Counted from the stretch's first letter, positions 23,050 through 35,027 are shown. The stretch: 64,000 bases of DNA from Staphylococcus capitis subsp. capitis (GCF_040739495.1 NZ_CP145263.1:868001-932000), one strand, 5' to 3'. The notes: generated from the letters alone by a model not told the origin. A program made the numbers and translations.

Positions 23050-23140
23050 GCTCCATATGTAACTAATGAGCGGAAAATCCTAAAAGTTAAATAAAGTTTT
23101 ATCTTTCAGAATTGCGTTCATACCCAATTACATATGGAGC
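23050..23140. repeat. long inverted repeat between lactonase and aldehyde dehydrogenase
   Basis: Perfect 13-base arms GCTCCATATGTAA (23050-23062) and TTACATATGGAGC (23128-23140) are separated by 65 bases. The right arm is followed by ATTTT. It may act as a weak terminator for both convergent genes. The long spacer is unusual for a terminator, so a small mobile-repeat remnant is possible. Confidence 0.5.
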
Positions 23141-23157
23141 ATTTTATAGTTAGTATT

Positions 23158-24537
23158 TTAATTTTTAAAAAAGGCTTTGATGTATTTGAATTTGCCTTTA
23201 TAAGGTGGAAAGTAGATACTTGATTCTAAACGTGTAGATTTAAATGTATATGATTTCATATGACTAAAAGTATCAAAAGAATATTTACCATGATATTGAC
23301 CGATACCTGAAGCACCAATACCACCAAATGGTAAATTAGGATTTGCTAAATGCATCAGTGTATCATTTATAGCACCACCACCGAATGACAACTCTTCAAT
23401 AACGCGTTGAGTTGAATTTTCATCCTCACTAAAAAGATATAAACTCAAAGGTTTAGATTTACTTTGAATAATTTGAACTGCCTCATCAAAATCATCATAA
23501 GTAATAATTGGTAAGATGGGCCCGAAAATCTCCTCCTGCATGATTTGATCTTGTAGATTAACATTGTCTATTATTGTAGGCTCTATATATAAATCTTCTT
23601 CAAAGCTGTTACCACCGAAAATAATTTTACTTTTGTGAGTTTCTAATAGTTCATTTAAGCGATTAAAATGTTTTTTGTTAACAATTCTTCCAAAATCAGG
23701 GCTTTCTTTAATGTTTTCTCCATAAAATTCAGTAATTGTTTGTCTTAGAGCTTTAATAAAATCATTTTTAACTTTACGATTTATTAGAATATAATCAGGT
23801 GCTACACATGTTTGTCCTGCATTCGTAAATTTTCCGAAACTAATTCTTTCGCTAGCGACTTTTAAATTTGCAGTTTGGTCAATAATTACTGGAGATTTAC
23901 CGCCTAACTCTAAAGTAACGGGTACTAGATTTCTGGCAGCAGATTCATAGACGATTTGACCAACTTTTTCACTTCCAGTGAAGAACATATAATCGAATGG
24001 TAAATTGATTAAGGTTTGTGTTTCCTCAATTCCCCCTTTAATAACAGAAATATAATTCTCTTCGAATGTATCTTGAATTATATCTTCAATTACTTCTGTT
24101 ACGTTAGGGGTAAGTTCAGAAGGTTTAACAATGGCAGTATTACCGGCAGCTATAGCCCCAATCAAAGGTTCGAAAACAAGTTGTACAGGATAATTAAAGG
24201 GACCAATTATTAAAACAGTACCGTAGGGTTCATTTTTTATATAACTTTTAGTTGGAAATAAATAAAGAGGTGTTTCGACTTGTTTCGTTTTAGCCCAATT
24301 TTTTAGTTCTTTTCTAGCAAGTTTAATACTTTTTAATAATATACCAATTTCTGTAGCATAAGCTTCTACTTTACTTTTTCCTAAATCTTTTTTGAGCGCT
24401 TCTAGTAAAGCTTGTTCATGATTTTTAATACTTTTACTTAAAGCTTTTAATTGATGTTTTCTAAACTTTAAATCTTTAGTTTTGTGTGTATTGAAAAATT
24501 GCTTGTTAATATTAAATTGTTGTTCAATGTCGTTCAT
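23158..24537 (-). CDS. aldH: class 3-type aldehyde dehydrogenase
   Basis: This 459-residue NAD(P)-dependent enzyme oxidises aldehydes to acids. Seen are the cofactor-binding FTGSEKVGQIVYESA, the catalytic glutamate in VTLELGGKSP (about residue 210), the catalytic cysteine in TNAGQTCVAPDYI (about residue 243), and the late motif EEIFGPILPI. The C-terminal basic/aromatic tail KGKFKYIKAFFKN is typical of the fatty aldehyde dehydrogenase branch and may touch the membrane. GGGAGGT precedes the ATG. The gene is monocistronic on the minus strand. Confidence 0.85.
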   Translation of the reverse strand: MNDIEQQFNINKQFFNTHKTKDLKFRKHQLKALSKSIKNHEQALLEALKKDLGKSKVEAYATEIGILLKSIKLARKELKNWAKTKQVETPLYLFPTKSYIKNEPYGTVLIIGPFNYPVQLVFEPLIGAIAAGNTAIVKPSELTPNVTEVIEDIIQDTFEENYISVIKGGIEETQTLINLPFDYMFFTGSEKVGQIVYESAARNLVPVTLELGGKSPVIIDQTANLKVASERISFGKFTNAGQTCVAPDYILINRKVKNDFIKALRQTITEFYGENIKESPDFGRIVNKKHFNRLNELLETHKSKIIFGGNSFEEDLYIEPTIIDNVNLQDQIMQEEIFGPILPIITYDDFDEAVQIIQSKSKPLSLYLFSEDENSTQRVIEELSFGGGAINDTLMHLANPNLPFGGIGASGIGQYHGKYSFDTFSHMKSYTFKSTRLESSIYFPPYKGKFKYIKAFFKN

Positions 24538-24674
24538 TTTAAAGTTTTACCTCCCTGGATTTTTTTGTTATTAAAAGAGGTCTATGTAATCACATAAATA
24601 TTTAATTTGTAAAACAATAAGACACTTAACAAATTTATACCCCAAAAAAGCACTATTAATGTTATTTCATATAT

Positions 24675-24703
24675 TAAAAAAGGGAGCATTTTAAAATGCT
24701 CCC
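24675..24703 (-). terminator. terminator of ppaC
   Basis: A perfect 22-base palindrome (24682-24703, half GGGAGCATTTT) is followed on the minus strand by TTTTTT. It lies 30 bases downstream of ppaC. Confidence 0.9.
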
Positions 24704-24732
24704 AATAAATTCATTTATGTGAATTCAAATTT

Positions 24733-25659
24733 TTAAGATAATACTTCAGTAATTTGAGGTACTACTTGTTTCTTACGAGAAACTACGCCAGATAAGAAGG
24801 CCATTCCATCATCTAATTGAACGTTAAATGCTTCTCCTACTTTATCTTTTTCAGCACCCACAACTAAAATTTTAGAATCACTGTTAATAATATCAGTTAC
24901 AACGAGTACGAATAAGTCATATTTTTCGTTTGCGCTTATTTCTAACATTACTTTTTCTAATTCATCTTTACGGTTTAGTACTTCGTCAATATCTACAGTA
25001 TTGACTTGAGCGATGCGAGTTACATAGTCGCCCATAGTGAATGATTTAGCATCCATGCCTAACAATGTTTCGGCAGATTTATCAGTTGTAGAAGCGCCAG
25101 CTTTTAGCATATCTAAACCATAACTATCTAAATCAACATTAGCAATTTCTTTCAATGCTTGCGCTGCATTAACATCTTCTTCAGTACATGTAGGTGATTT
25201 AAATAATAAGCTATCTGAAATTATAGCTGAGATCATTAAACCGGCAATTTCAGGTTTAATTTCAAATCCACGCTCTTTATACATTTTGTACAAGATAGTA
25301 GCAGTACATCCCACTGGTTCAGCTCTATAATAAAGTGGAGAAGCTGTTTCGAAATTTGCGATACGGTGGTGATCAATGACATGTCTAACTGATGCGTCAG
25401 CAATTGAATCAGCACTTTGTTGGAATTCATTATGATCGACTAAAATAACATCTTCATTATTTAAGTCTTCAGATAATAATTCTGGAGCTTCTACTTTAAA
25501 GTAATCTAAAGCGTATTGTGTCTCAGCACTAACTTCACCTAAACGATAAGCTTTTGCTTCAGAGTTACCAGTTTGTTGTTCAAAATCAGCCATGATAATA
25601 GCTGAAGAAATTGCATCTGTATCTGGATTTTTATGCCCAAATATATAAGTTTTTGTCAT
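24733..25659 (-). CDS. ppaC: manganese-dependent inorganic pyrophosphatase
   Basis: This 308-residue family II (DHH) pyrophosphatase hydrolyses pyrophosphate to two phosphates and pulls biosynthetic reactions forward. Seen are metal ligands in FGHKNPDTDAI (about residues 8-16), the DHH motif in VRHVIDHHRI (about residues 94-99), and the C-terminal DHHA2 domain with substrate-binding SRKKQ near the end. AAGGAGATA lies 9 bases before ATG 25659; a TTG six bases further up is too close to it. Length agrees with S. aureus PpaC. Confidence 0.93.
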   Translation of the reverse strand: MTKTYIFGHKNPDTDAISSAIIMADFEQQTGNSEAKAYRLGEVSAETQYALDYFKVEAPELLSEDLNNEDVILVDHNEFQQSADSIADASVRHVIDHHRIANFETASPLYYRAEPVGCTATILYKMYKERGFEIKPEIAGLMISAIISDSLLFKSPTCTEEDVNAAQALKEIANVDLDSYGLDMLKAGASTTDKSAETLLGMDAKSFTMGDYVTRIAQVNTVDIDEVLNRKDELEKVMLEISANEKYDLFVLVVTDIINSDSKILVVGAEKDKVGEAFNVQLDDGMAFLSGVVSRKKQVVPQITEVLS

Positions 25660-25713
25660 TTTCAATATCTCCTTATTCTTTTATATTTAATCATATTTTA
25701 GCATGATTTTAGT

Positions 25714-26268
25714 TCAATCTTCTACCTTAGCACCTAGTGAGTTTTGGAAATGCGATAGTGCCCAAACATGTCCTTCTTGGTTAAAGGATGCTACACCTTT
25801 ACTTGGAATTGTGATGTTATAACCTAAGTTATATGCTGAAACTGCTGTATGTAGAACACATATATCGGTGCAAACACCTACAATTTCCACGTTTTTAATA
25901 TCTCGTTCTCTCAATAAACTATCTAAAGGTGTACCATAAAACGAATCGTACCTAGTTTTATCCAAATAATGGACTTGTGAATTATACTTGTGTTTCTCAT
26001 ATATTGCCCCAATTTTCCCATATAAACTACGGCCGTTTGTACCATAAATGTTATGAGGTGGAAAAAGTTGTGTTTCAGGGTGGAACTGGTCGTTCTCATA
26101 ATGAACATCCATAGTAAAAAAGATATCCTCTTGTTGGTCAAGATAGGTTTCAATTCGACTTAAAATATAATCTTCTATTGCTTGACCAGGCTTCCCACAT
26201 GTAAGTTTCCCATTATCCGCAATAAAATCAACAGAATAATCCACTATTATTAGTGCATTTTTATTCAT
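25714..26268 (-). CDS. pncA: nicotinamidase / isochorismatase family protein
   Basis: This 184-residue cysteine hydrolase converts nicotinamide to nicotinate in the NAD salvage pathway. The catalytic triad is visible: D10 (in ALIIVDYSVDF), K104 (in YLDKTRYDSF) and C137 (in VCTDICVLHTA). The metal site DVHYENDQFHPE (D54, H56, H63) is also present. ATG 26268 is chosen since GGGAGG lies 8 bases upstream. The neighbouring NAD-related genes (ppaC, pncB, nadE) support the call. Confidence 0.88.
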   Translation of the reverse strand: MNKNALIIVDYSVDFIADNGKLTCGKPGQAIEDYILSRIETYLDQQEDIFFTMDVHYENDQFHPETQLFPPHNIYGTNGRSLYGKIGAIYEKHKYNSQVHYLDKTRYDSFYGTPLDSLLRERDIKNVEIVGVCTDICVLHTAVSAYNLGYNITIPSKGVASFNQEGHVWALSHFQNSLGAKVED

Positions 26269-26466
26269 TAAAACATCCTCCCTCAAATGTGTTTAAAAAG
26301 CACTATATTGGTATATTTATATATAAATAAGACTTTTCGGTATGTATTTATTCTAAAATTATTTTTTAAAATAAATACTATATCATTAATGAAATATAAC
26401 TTTAGTATATAGAGTTCAGTTTAAGCATACAATCATTATTTTTAAATAAAACGGGGGAATTACCAT

Positions 26467-27552
26467 ATGTTCATTAATGCCAAGGAATTTGGTTTAACAG
26501 GTGAAAATAAATACAAAGACACAAGAGCGATTCAACAGGCATTAAATTATGCCAAAAATGGTGAACACACTGTTTTTATCCCAAAAGGTACATATCATAT
26601 TAGAAAGGCTTTGGTTATTTACGATTCTACAACGTTACTACTTGATGATGAGGCAGTTCTCTTGCGAGTAGGGAAAGATGCATTGTTAAAAAATGGTAAG
26701 CCTTATATTTTTTATCATAATTATTCAGGAAATAGTCATATTTACATAAAAGGTGGCATATTCGATATGAATGGTGGTGACTATCCTTTTAATAATACTG
26801 CCATGAGTATTGGTCATGCTGAAGATATTCAGCTTATCGGCGTAACTTTTAAAAATATAGTGGGCGGACATGCATTAGATGCCTGTGGTTTAAATGGCTT
26901 ACATATTACAGATTGTTCATTTGAGGGTTTTCTTGATATTGATGGAGACCGTTCATTTTCAGAAGCAATTCAATTAGACATTCAAGTGCCCGGCGCATTT
27001 CCTAAATTTGGTACAACTGATGGTACGATTACTAAAAATGTAGTTATTGAAAATTGTTATTTCGGTAATTCTGATCACCCGAAAATGAAAGCGTGGAATC
27101 GCGCGATAGGGTCGCATGCGAGTGGCTATAATAGATTTTATGACAATATTCATATTAGAAATAATGTATTTGACCAATTAAATGAATTTGCTTTAACGCC
27201 TCTAAAGTCTAAGAATACATTTATTTCAAAAAATGAATTTAAATCGTGTAATGGTGGTATACGATTTCTTGGGGTGAAAGATGGTAAAAATGCAGCAGAC
27301 CCGCAAACAGGACAAGTTATGGGGACGCAAGCTGGGGAAAATTTCAACGTGATTGGTAATACCTTTACAGGAAAAATGGAGAGAGATGCAATTCATATAA
27401 GAAGTTATAATAATGTAAAACATGAACAAATATTTATAGCAGGCAATCATTTCGATGATTCAACTCAAACCTTGCATTTAGAAGATATTAAAGATTTAAC
27501 CTTGAATCAGGAAGAAACATTTTTGAAAATTGATAAAATCAATGTCGAATAA
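26467..27552 (+). CDS. right-handed beta-helix (pectate lyase-like) protein, cytoplasmic
   Basis: This 361-residue protein shows the repeating strand pattern of a parallel beta-helix. It has an N-terminal [29 protein letters not shown] segment typical of pectate lyase/glycosyl hydrolase 28-like proteins. Coil-like repeats such as [35 protein letters not shown] and ITDCSFEGF follow. No signal peptide is seen, so action on an outside polysaccharide is not obvious. A GGGGGAA ribosome binding site precedes ATG 26467. Catalytic residues cannot be assigned from sequence alone, and the substrate is unknown. Confidence 0.75.
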   Translation: MFINAKEFGLTGENKYKDTRAIQQALNYAKNGEHTVFIPKGTYHIRKALVIYDSTTLLLDDEAVLLRVGKDALLKNGKPYIFYHNYSGNSHIYIKGGIFDMNGGDYPFNNTAMSIGHAEDIQLIGVTFKNIVGGHALDACGLNGLHITDCSFEGFLDIDGDRSFSEAIQLDIQVPGAFPKFGTTDGTITKNVVIENCYFGNSDHPKMKAWNRAIGSHASGYNRFYDNIHIRNNVFDQLNEFALTPLKSKNTFISKNEFKSCNGGIRFLGVKDGKNAADPQTGQVMGTQAGENFNVIGNTFTGKMERDAIHIRSYNNVKHEQIFIAGNHFDDSTQTLHLEDIKDLTLNQEETFLKIDKINVE

Positions 27553-27616
27553 CTATACAAATATTGCCATTAATGAACTTTAACGCATTTTTTAAATTGA
27601 ATAAATTTAAGTATAA

Positions 27617-27645
27617 AACCGCTAAATAACTTTCATTTAGCGGTT
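27617..27645. terminator. hairpin between beta-helix gene and pheA
   Basis: Perfect arms AACCGCTAAAT and ATTTAGCGGTT surround a 7-base loop between two convergent genes. The T-tail is weak in both directions, but the position fits a shared terminator. Confidence 0.65.
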
Positions 27646-27667
27646 GAATTTATATATATATGAATTT

Positions 27668-28471
27668 CTAAAATTTTTTATTAAATGAACCTATTAAATT
27701 TACTGAGAAATCTAACGTTTTTAAAATAGTAATTACCTTATTAACATCATTGGTCACAGGTGTATCTGCTTGCACGAAGAAGCGGTACATTCCTAATTGA
27801 GTTTTTAAAGGTCGTGATTCAATCCACGAAAGGTTGATATTAAATAATGCAAAGGTATTTAATACACTTGCTAACAAACCAGGTTTATCATACTGAGGGG
27901 TAATTAAAAACATGGTTGTATTAGTATTATCTTCAAAGTGTGTGTGATTTTTGACAATTAAAAAGCGTGTGACATTATGCGGATAATCCTGAATATGTAC
28001 ATCAAGTGGTTGATACCCATAAGTTTCGCCACTACCTAAAGGCGCAATAGCACCTATACCTTTTTCTATTTTATCTAAACTTTGAATTGTGCTATCAGTA
28101 TAATCATATTGAAAATGATGTTGCTGTATATAATTGGTTGTTTGACTGATAGCAGGTGCAATTGAATACACTTTTTTTATGTCTTGTAGACGATCAGAAT
28201 GATAACCATACAAAGCAAAATCGATATCTAAATGAATTTCACCATGTGCATAAATTTTTTGTTCAGCTAATGCGTCCGCTACGATGTTAATAGTCCCTTC
28301 AATAGAATTCTCTATAGGCACTATACCAATTGAGTTATTGTCACATGATACTGCCTTTATCACTTCGTGAAGATTTGACTTAGCTGAGTAATTGATATCA
28401 TTTTCTAATATAAATTTTTGTGAAGCGAGATAAGAGAAAGTTCCCTTAGGTCCTAAATAATATAATCGCAT
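27668..28471 (-). CDS. pheA: prephenate dehydratase
   Basis: This 267-residue enzyme converts prephenate to phenylpyruvate in phenylalanine synthesis. YLGPKGTFSYLASQKF opens the substrate domain, VPIENSIEGTINI follows, and TRFLIV near residue 170 gives the usual conserved segment. A C-terminal ACT domain (PGLLASVLNTFALFNINLSWIESRP) senses phenylalanine. AGGGGTGG precedes the ATG. It lies 17 bases downstream of nos and is probably in the same operon. Confidence 0.92.
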   Translation of the reverse strand: MRLYYLGPKGTFSYLASQKFILENDINYSAKSNLHEVIKAVSCDNNSIGIVPIENSIEGTINIVADALAEQKIYAHGEIHLDIDFALYGYHSDRLQDIKKVYSIAPAISQTTNYIQQHHFQYDYTDSTIQSLDKIEKGIGAIAPLGSGETYGYQPLDVHIQDYPHNVTRFLIVKNHTHFEDNTNTTMFLITPQYDKPGLLASVLNTFALFNINLSWIESRPLKTQLGMYRFFVQADTPVTNDVNKVITILKTLDFSVNLIGSFNKKF

Positions 28472-28488
28472 GTTCCACCCCTATAATT

Positions 28489-29556
28489 TTAATGAAAAGG
28501 GCACTTCATAGGTTCATTCTTTTTATAGTAGAAATTAGTTGATCGCATCGTATTATCATAACCATGATGATAGTTGGATGTTAGCGTAGGTGATAAAGGT
28601 GGCGCTAACCATGACCATTTACCAGTAACATGTCTATCGTGCTTATGTTCATTTCGTTCAAACATTTCAAACTGCTTTGAGGCAGTCAAATGATCGACAA
28701 TAGAAACGCCCTCAGCTTTAAAGGAATGATATACTGCATAGTTTAATTCTAAAAGTGCTCGATCCTTATTAAATGAATTATTTTTAAGTGTATCAAATTC
28801 GAAGGCTTCTGCAACTTTTTCTAAAAGATTATAGCGATAACTATCTAAGAAATTACGTACACCTATTTCAGTTACCATATACCATCCGTTAAATGGTGCG
28901 GTAGGATAAATGATTCCGCCAATTTTTAAATCCATATTAGAAATGATTGGCACTGCATACCATTTTAAATTTAAATGCGCTAATTTCGGATACTGGTCGT
29001 GAGATATGGGGACTTCTTTAATAAGGTGTTTAGGATATTCATGATATTTCATTGTCCCATTAGGCATTTGATATATCAAAGGTAATATATCGAAATCTGT
29101 TCTTTTACTACTCCATCCCAAATGTTGAGCTAATCGTGTCACTTTTTTCTCAGATGGATCTCCTGCGTCATCATAGCCGGCATAACGAATAAGCTGACTG
29201 TTATATATTTTAGGGCAATCATTTGGAGAATAAATTGTAATGAGTGGCTGGATTTTACCATTATTAGTGGCTTTGTTTATATGATGGTGAATTGTATCAA
29301 TGAATTCTTCTTCATTTTTAACATGTCGTGCATCTTCCACATTTAGGGATTCCCAAAATAGTCTGCCAATACAGCGATTAGAATTTCTCCATGCTATTTT
29401 TGCTCCATATGCCAATTCTTCATAAGTATGGGTGTAGCTTCCGGTTTCTTTAATTTCTTCTTTTATTTCATTAAGTCTTTTCTTTGTTTCACTTGAGTTA
29501 TAATTTAATTCATTATACATGGTTTGAATAAATGATGTAGCTTCATCTAATAACAT
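28489..29556 (-). CDS. nos: nitric oxide synthase oxygenase
   Basis: This 355-residue bacterial NOS oxygenase oxidises arginine to citrulline and nitric oxide, using host reductase proteins. Seen are the heme-ligand C62 (in [16 protein letters not shown]), the arginine-binding E230 (in [15 protein letters not shown]) and the pterin-site tryptophan near the C-terminal [12 protein letters not shown]. The length matches the oxygenase-only bacterial enzymes. TGAGGTG lies before the ATG. It is divergent from pncB and likely co-transcribed with pheA. Confidence 0.95.
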   Translation of the reverse strand: MLLDEATSFIQTMYNELNYNSSETKKRLNEIKEEIKETGSYTHTYEELAYGAKIAWRNSNRCIGRLFWESLNVEDARHVKNEEEFIDTIHHHINKATNNGKIQPLITIYSPNDCPKIYNSQLIRYAGYDDAGDPSEKKVTRLAQHLGWSSKRTDFDILPLIYQMPNGTMKYHEYPKHLIKEVPISHDQYPKLAHLNLKWYAVPIISNMDLKIGGIIYPTAPFNGWYMVTEIGVRNFLDSYRYNLLEKVAEAFEFDTLKNNSFNKDRALLELNYAVYHSFKAEGVSIVDHLTASKQFEMFERNEHKHDRHVTGKWSWLAPPLSPTLTSNYHHGYDNTMRSTNFYYKKNEPMKCPFH

Positions 29557-29644
29557 TTAAAACACCTCATTCGTATTATAATCGAGGTTATAAAAATACT
29601 CAGTTAAAATATTCAATTGTCATGAATTTGTCGTTTAGAGTTTT

Positions 29645-29673
29645 ATGACAAATAAAATTTGTTCTTTTATAAT
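29645..29673 (+). promoter_or_regulatory. sigma-A promoter of pncB-nadE
   Basis: ATGACA (29645-29650) and consensus TATAAT (29668-29673) are separated by exactly 17 bases, 90 bases before the pncB start. The leader carries a near-repeat of GTCGTTTAC and GTCGTAAATGAC, of unknown meaning. Confidence 0.7.
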
Positions 29674-29762
29674 ATTCTGACTACAAAGGTAAGTCGTTTA
29701 CTTTCATGATATGAATTATGATAAACTAGTCGTAAATGACTCGGTTGATTGGAGAGATTTTT

Positions 29763-31232
29763 GTGTACCAATTTAAAGATGACAGCTTAATGCTACAAAA
29801 TGACTTATATCAAATTAATATGGCGGAAAGCTATTGGAATGACGGCATTCACGAAAGAACTGCTATTTTTGATTTATATTTTAGAAGCATGCCTTTCAAC
29901 AGTGGATATGCAGTTTTTAATGGTTTGAAACGTGTAATTGACTTTATAGAGAATTTTGGTTTTTCTGATAATGACATAGAATATTTAAAAACGATCGGTT
30001 ACAAGGATGATTTTCTAAGTTATCTAAAGAATTTAAAATTCACAGGTAATATTCGTTCAATGCAAGAGGGAGAATTATGTTTTGGTAATGAGCCATTAAT
30101 TAGAGTTGAAGCGCCTTTAATTCAAGCTCAGCTAATTGAAACAATTTTATTAAATATAATTAATTTCCATACACTTATAGCTACTAAGGCTAGTAGAATT
30201 AGACAAATCGCTCTCAATGATACATTAATGGAATTTGGAACTAGGAGAGGGCAAGAAATTGATGCCGCCGTATGGGGAGCTCGCGCCGCTTTTATTGGTG
30301 GATTTGACTCAACAAGTAATGTAAGAGCAGGTAAGTTATTTGATATACCAGTATCAGGTACGCATGCGCATGCATTAGTTCAAACATATGGAGATGAGTA
30401 TACAGCATTTAAAAAATATGCTGAACGACATAAAAATTGCGTCTTTTTAGTAGATACTTTTCATACATTAAAATCAGGTGTACCTACAGCAATAAAAGTT
30501 GCTAAAGAGTTGGGAGATACTATCAACTTTATAGGAATTAGATTAGATTCAGGTGATATTGCTTACTTATCTAAAGAAGCAAGACGTATGTTAGATGAAG
30601 CTGGATTCACGGAAGCTAAAATTATTGCTTCAAATGATTTAGATGAGCAAACAATAACTAGTTTAAAAGCACAAGGAGCTAAAGTAGACGCATGGGGAGT
30701 TGGGACAAAATTAATTACTGGTTATGACCAACCCGCACTCGGTGCAGTGTACAAACTAGTAGCAATTGAAACTGAAGATGGTACTTTTAGTGACAGAATT
30801 AAACTCTCTAATAATGCTGAAAAAGTAACAACACCTGGTAAGAAAAATGTCTATCGCATTATTAATAAAAAGACTGGAAAAGCTGAAGGTGACTATATTA
30901 CGCTTGAAGGAGAAGATCCATCAACTGAACAACCTCTTAAATTATTCCACCCAGTACATACGTATAAAATGAAATTTATTAAATCATTTGAAGCAAAAGA
31001 TTTACATCATACCATCTTTGAAGCGGGTAAGCTTGTATATCAACTTCCAAGCGAACGTGAAGCTCAGGCATATTTAACAGAAAGTTTAGGTACACTTTGG
31101 GAAGAAAATAAGCGTTACTTAAACCCTCAAGAATATCCTGTAGATTTAAGTGCGAAATGTTGGGAAAATAAACATAAACGTATTTTTGAAGTAGCAGAAC
31201 GTGTTAAAGAGATGGAGGAAGATCATGAGTAA
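29763..31232 (+). CDS. pncB: nicotinate phosphoribosyltransferase
   Basis: This 489-residue enzyme forms nicotinate mononucleotide from nicotinate and PRPP in the Preiss-Handler NAD pathway. Seen are the N-terminal [20 protein letters not shown], the family core [31 protein letters not shown] with the conserved His, and [18 protein letters not shown] 29763 is preferred: GGAGAGA lies just upstream, and the alternative ATG at 29736 lacks a site and adds nine residues. It overlaps nadE by eight bases. Confidence 0.92.
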   Translation: MYQFKDDSLMLQNDLYQINMAESYWNDGIHERTAIFDLYFRSMPFNSGYAVFNGLKRVIDFIENFGFSDNDIEYLKTIGYKDDFLSYLKNLKFTGNIRSMQEGELCFGNEPLIRVEAPLIQAQLIETILLNIINFHTLIATKASRIRQIALNDTLMEFGTRRGQEIDAAVWGARAAFIGGFDSTSNVRAGKLFDIPVSGTHAHALVQTYGDEYTAFKKYAERHKNCVFLVDTFHTLKSGVPTAIKVAKELGDTINFIGIRLDSGDIAYLSKEARRMLDEAGFTEAKIIASNDLDEQTITSLKAQGAKVDAWGVGTKLITGYDQPALGAVYKLVAIETEDGTFSDRIKLSNNAEKVTTPGKKNVYRIINKKTGKAEGDYITLEGEDPSTEQPLKLFHPVHTYKMKFIKSFEAKDLHHTIFEAGKLVYQLPSEREAQAYLTESLGTLWEENKRYLNPQEYPVDLSAKCWENKHKRIFEVAERVKEMEEDHE

Positions 31233-32046
31233 ATTACAAGATATTGTTGTTAAAGAAATGAAAGTAAAACAACAGATTGATAGTGAAAAGGAATTTGATG
31301 AAATAAAACATTTTATTAAATCTTATGTTCAATCTCATTCTTTTATAAAATCGCTAGTACTTGGAATTTCTGGGGGACAAGATTCTACATTAACAGGAAA
31401 AATCGTACAATTAGCTGTAAATGAATTACGAGCAGAAGGACGTGAATGTAAGTTTATAGCAGTAAAATTACCGTACGGTGTTCAGAAGGATGCTGATGAG
31501 GTAGAAGATGCACTGCAATTTATAGAGCCTGATGAAATCGTTACAGTTAATATTAAACCTGCAGTCGATCAAAGTGTCCAATCCCTTAAGGAAGCAGGTA
31601 TCGAATTAACAGATTTTCAAAGAGGAAATGAAAAAGCTCGTGAACGTATGAAAGTTCAATTTTCGATTGCTTCAAATCAAAGTGGTATAGTGGTTGGAAC
31701 TGACCATTCTGCTGAGAACATTACAGGATTCTATACTAAGTATGGTGATGGCGCAGCTGATATTGCTCCAATTTTCGGTTTAGATAAAAGACAAGGTAAA
31801 CAATTATTGAAGTATTTAAATGCACCTAAACATTTATATGAAAAAGTACCAACTGCAGATTTAGAAGATGATAAACCACAATTACCTGACGAGGAAGCGC
31901 TTGGTGTTACTTACGATCAAATAGATGATTATCTTGAAGGGAAAGATATACCCGCTGAAGCACGTGAAACTATTGAGAAACATTATGTAAGAAATGCCCA
32001 TAAACGTGAACTTGCATATACAAGATATACTTGGCCTAAAAACTAA
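31225..32046 (+). CDS. nadE: ammonia-dependent NAD synthetase
   Basis: This 273-residue enzyme completes NAD synthesis by amidating deamido-NAD with ammonia. [15 protein letters not shown] is the PP-loop ATP pyrophosphatase motif, [21 protein letters not shown] is the family core, and the short [13 protein letters not shown] loop is typical. No glutaminase domain is present. GGAGGAAG precedes ATG 31225, and the gene overlaps pncB by eight bases, so the two steps are translationally coupled. Confidence 0.94.
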   Translation: MSKLQDIVVKEMKVKQQIDSEKEFDEIKHFIKSYVQSHSFIKSLVLGISGGQDSTLTGKIVQLAVNELRAEGRECKFIAVKLPYGVQKDADEVEDALQFIEPDEIVTVNIKPAVDQSVQSLKEAGIELTDFQRGNEKARERMKVQFSIASNQSGIVVGTDHSAENITGFYTKYGDGAADIAPIFGLDKRQGKQLLKYLNAPKHLYEKVPTADLEDDKPQLPDEEALGVTYDQIDDYLEGKDIPAEARETIEKHYVRNAHKRELAYTRYTWPKN

Positions 32047-32133
32047 AATTTAAAATGAAAAATTATTCTTAGTGACAAATTAATATATGACTGATAAAAT
32101 GATTTGGATTTATAGTTAGAAAAGAGGAATAAT

Positions 32134-32760
32134 ATGTCAGCAATCGCTCATAATCCATGGCTAATGGTTTTGGCCATATTTGTAATCAATGTCTGTTATG
32201 TCACATTCCTGACAATGAGAACCATATTAACATTGAAAGGCTATCGTTATATTGCTGCTGTGGTAAGTTTCCTTGAAGTGCTTGTATATGTTGTAGGTTT
32301 AGGATTGGTTATGTCTAGTTTAGATCAAATCCAAAATATTTTTGCATATGCATTAGGCTTCTCAGTTGGAATTATCGTAGGTATGAAGATAGAAGAGAAA
32401 TTAGCGTTAGGTTATACTGTAGTCAATGTTACTTCATCAGAGTATGAATTAGATTTACCTAATGAATTAAGAAATTTAGGTTATGGTGTAACTCACTATG
32501 AAGCATTCGGTCGTGATGGTAGTCGAATGGTCATGCAAATTTTAACACCACGTAAATATGAATTTAAGCTTATGGATACAATTAAAAATCTTGACCCCAA
32601 AGCCTTTATCATTGCTTATGAACCGAGGAATATACATGGCGGATTCTGGGTTAAAGGGGTACGCAGACGTAAACTTAAAGCATACGAGCCAGAGCATTTA
32701 GATGTTGTAGTAGAACATGAAGAATTAGAAAGTGCGAAGACGAATGAGCAAAAAGTTTAA
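32134..32760 (+). CDS. DUF2179 (UPF0316) membrane protein
   Basis: This 208-residue protein has three N-terminal membrane segments (about residues 8-85) followed by a cytoplasmic DUF2179 domain. [24 protein letters not shown] is the typical domain segment. Such domains occur in YitT-like proteins and are thought to bind a small ligand. AAGAGGAATAAT precedes the ATG. The end overlaps the next short gene, so the two may be translated together. Function unknown. Confidence 0.82.
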   Translation: MSAIAHNPWLMVLAIFVINVCYVTFLTMRTILTLKGYRYIAAVVSFLEVLVYVVGLGLVMSSLDQIQNIFAYALGFSVGIIVGMKIEEKLALGYTVVNVTSSEYELDLPNELRNLGYGVTHYEAFGRDGSRMVMQILTPRKYEFKLMDTIKNLDPKAFIIAYEPRNIHGGFWVKGVRRRKLKAYEPEHLDVVVEHEELESAKTNEQKV

Positions 32761-32923
32761 AGTCGAAGATAATGAGACCATTGCTGATTGCTTAGCTCGT
32801 ATGCGTGAAGAAGGTTTTATGCCAACTCGTAGAATGGAAAAACCAGTCTATAAAGAAAATAAAGATGGAAGTATTGAAGTGCTTAAACAGGACATTATTT
32901 TTGTGGGTAAACCTATAGATTAA
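32744..32923 (+). CDS. NETI-motif small protein (59 aa)
   Basis: The protein [20 protein letters not shown] has the NETI motif followed by [15 protein letters not shown] and ends in IIFVGKPID. This is a small cytoplasmic family in Firmicutes without known function. ATG 32744 lies inside the end of the DUF2179 gene, 17 bases before that gene's stop ends, so it probably depends on coupled translation; no strong site precedes it. Confidence 0.75.
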   Translation: MSKKFKVEDNETIADCLARMREEGFMPTRRMEKPVYKENKDGSIEVLKQDIIFVGKPID

Positions 32924-32964
32924 CTTCATTATCAGATTACATTAGTGGTGCTTTTTAAATTTTT

Positions 32965-33019
32965 GAGTAGGATAGATAGTTACTTGTTGAAAGTAAGAGA
33001 TCTATTCTACTCATTTTTT
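32965..33019 (+). terminator. terminator after NETI protein gene
   Basis: Thirteen-base arms (32965-32977 and 33000-33012, GAGTAG.ATAGAT pattern with one G-T pair) are followed by TTTTT. Confidence 0.75.
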
Positions 33020-33201
33020 ATAGTTAATTGAGTTTCTAAAGTAATTACAATAAAATATGAATATAAGGAAAAAACATTTATACATTTAGCTATAGTTTTG
33101 TTAAACTATAAGCAACAAGTTAAATACGAACTTTTTTTAAAAAAATGAGTTTAATGTACAGTTTTTAAATCTGCAATAATACATACGATTGGAGTTATTA
33201 A

Positions 33202-34500
<1,299 letters not shown>

Positions 34501-34623
34501 AAGTGATAAACTATATGTGATAAATACGACTAAAATCCTATACTTTTTTCATTGATTCTACTACACTTTAACTAATTAGTACGTTAAAATGATAAAATAA
34601 AAAATGTATAGGGGTTGTTTGAG

Positions 34624-34926
34624 ATGCAAATTGAAAAATTACGTGGGCAAGCATTGGATGAATTATTTGATGCGATCCTAGCGCTAGAAAATAGAGAAGA
34701 GTGCTATCAGTTTTTCGATGATTTATGCACTGTGAATGAAATACAGTCGCTATCTCAGAGACTTCAAGTTGCTAAAATGATTAAACAGGGTTATACGTAT
34801 GCAACTATTGAAGACGAATCTGGTGCATCAACTGCAACGATTTCTAGAGTTAAACGTTCATTACAATGGGGTAATGATGCGTATACCATGATTTTAGATA
34901 GACTCAATATTGAAACAAAGTCATAA
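34624..34926 (+). CDS. YerC/YecD family TrpR-like regulator
   Basis: This 100-residue protein has a TrpR-like helical fold with a helix-turn-helix: SLSQRLQVAKMIKQGYTYATIEDE followed by SGASTATISRVKRSLQWG. ATG 34624 is chosen with GGGG about nine bases upstream; TTG 34615 sits right on that site. The family is common in Firmicutes, but its target and effector are not established. It lies between purB and pcrB with its own terminator. Confidence 0.83.
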   Translation: MQIEKLRGQALDELFDAILALENREECYQFFDDLCTVNEIQSLSQRLQVAKMIKQGYTYATIEDESGASTATISRVKRSLQWGNDAYTMILDRLNIETKS

Positions 34927-34987
34927 AAGTATTTGAATTACTTAGTTAATAATCAAAGTTTTTAACTTTTGTGTCACATATATTTAG

Positions 34988-35027
34988 GCTTCAAGAAGTG
35001 TTCATCCACTTTTTGAAGCTTTTTTAT
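34988..35027 (+). terminator. terminator after YerC gene
   Basis: The arms GGCTTCAAGAAGTG and CACTTTTTGAAGC pair with one mismatch and are followed by TTTTTTA. Confidence 0.85.
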
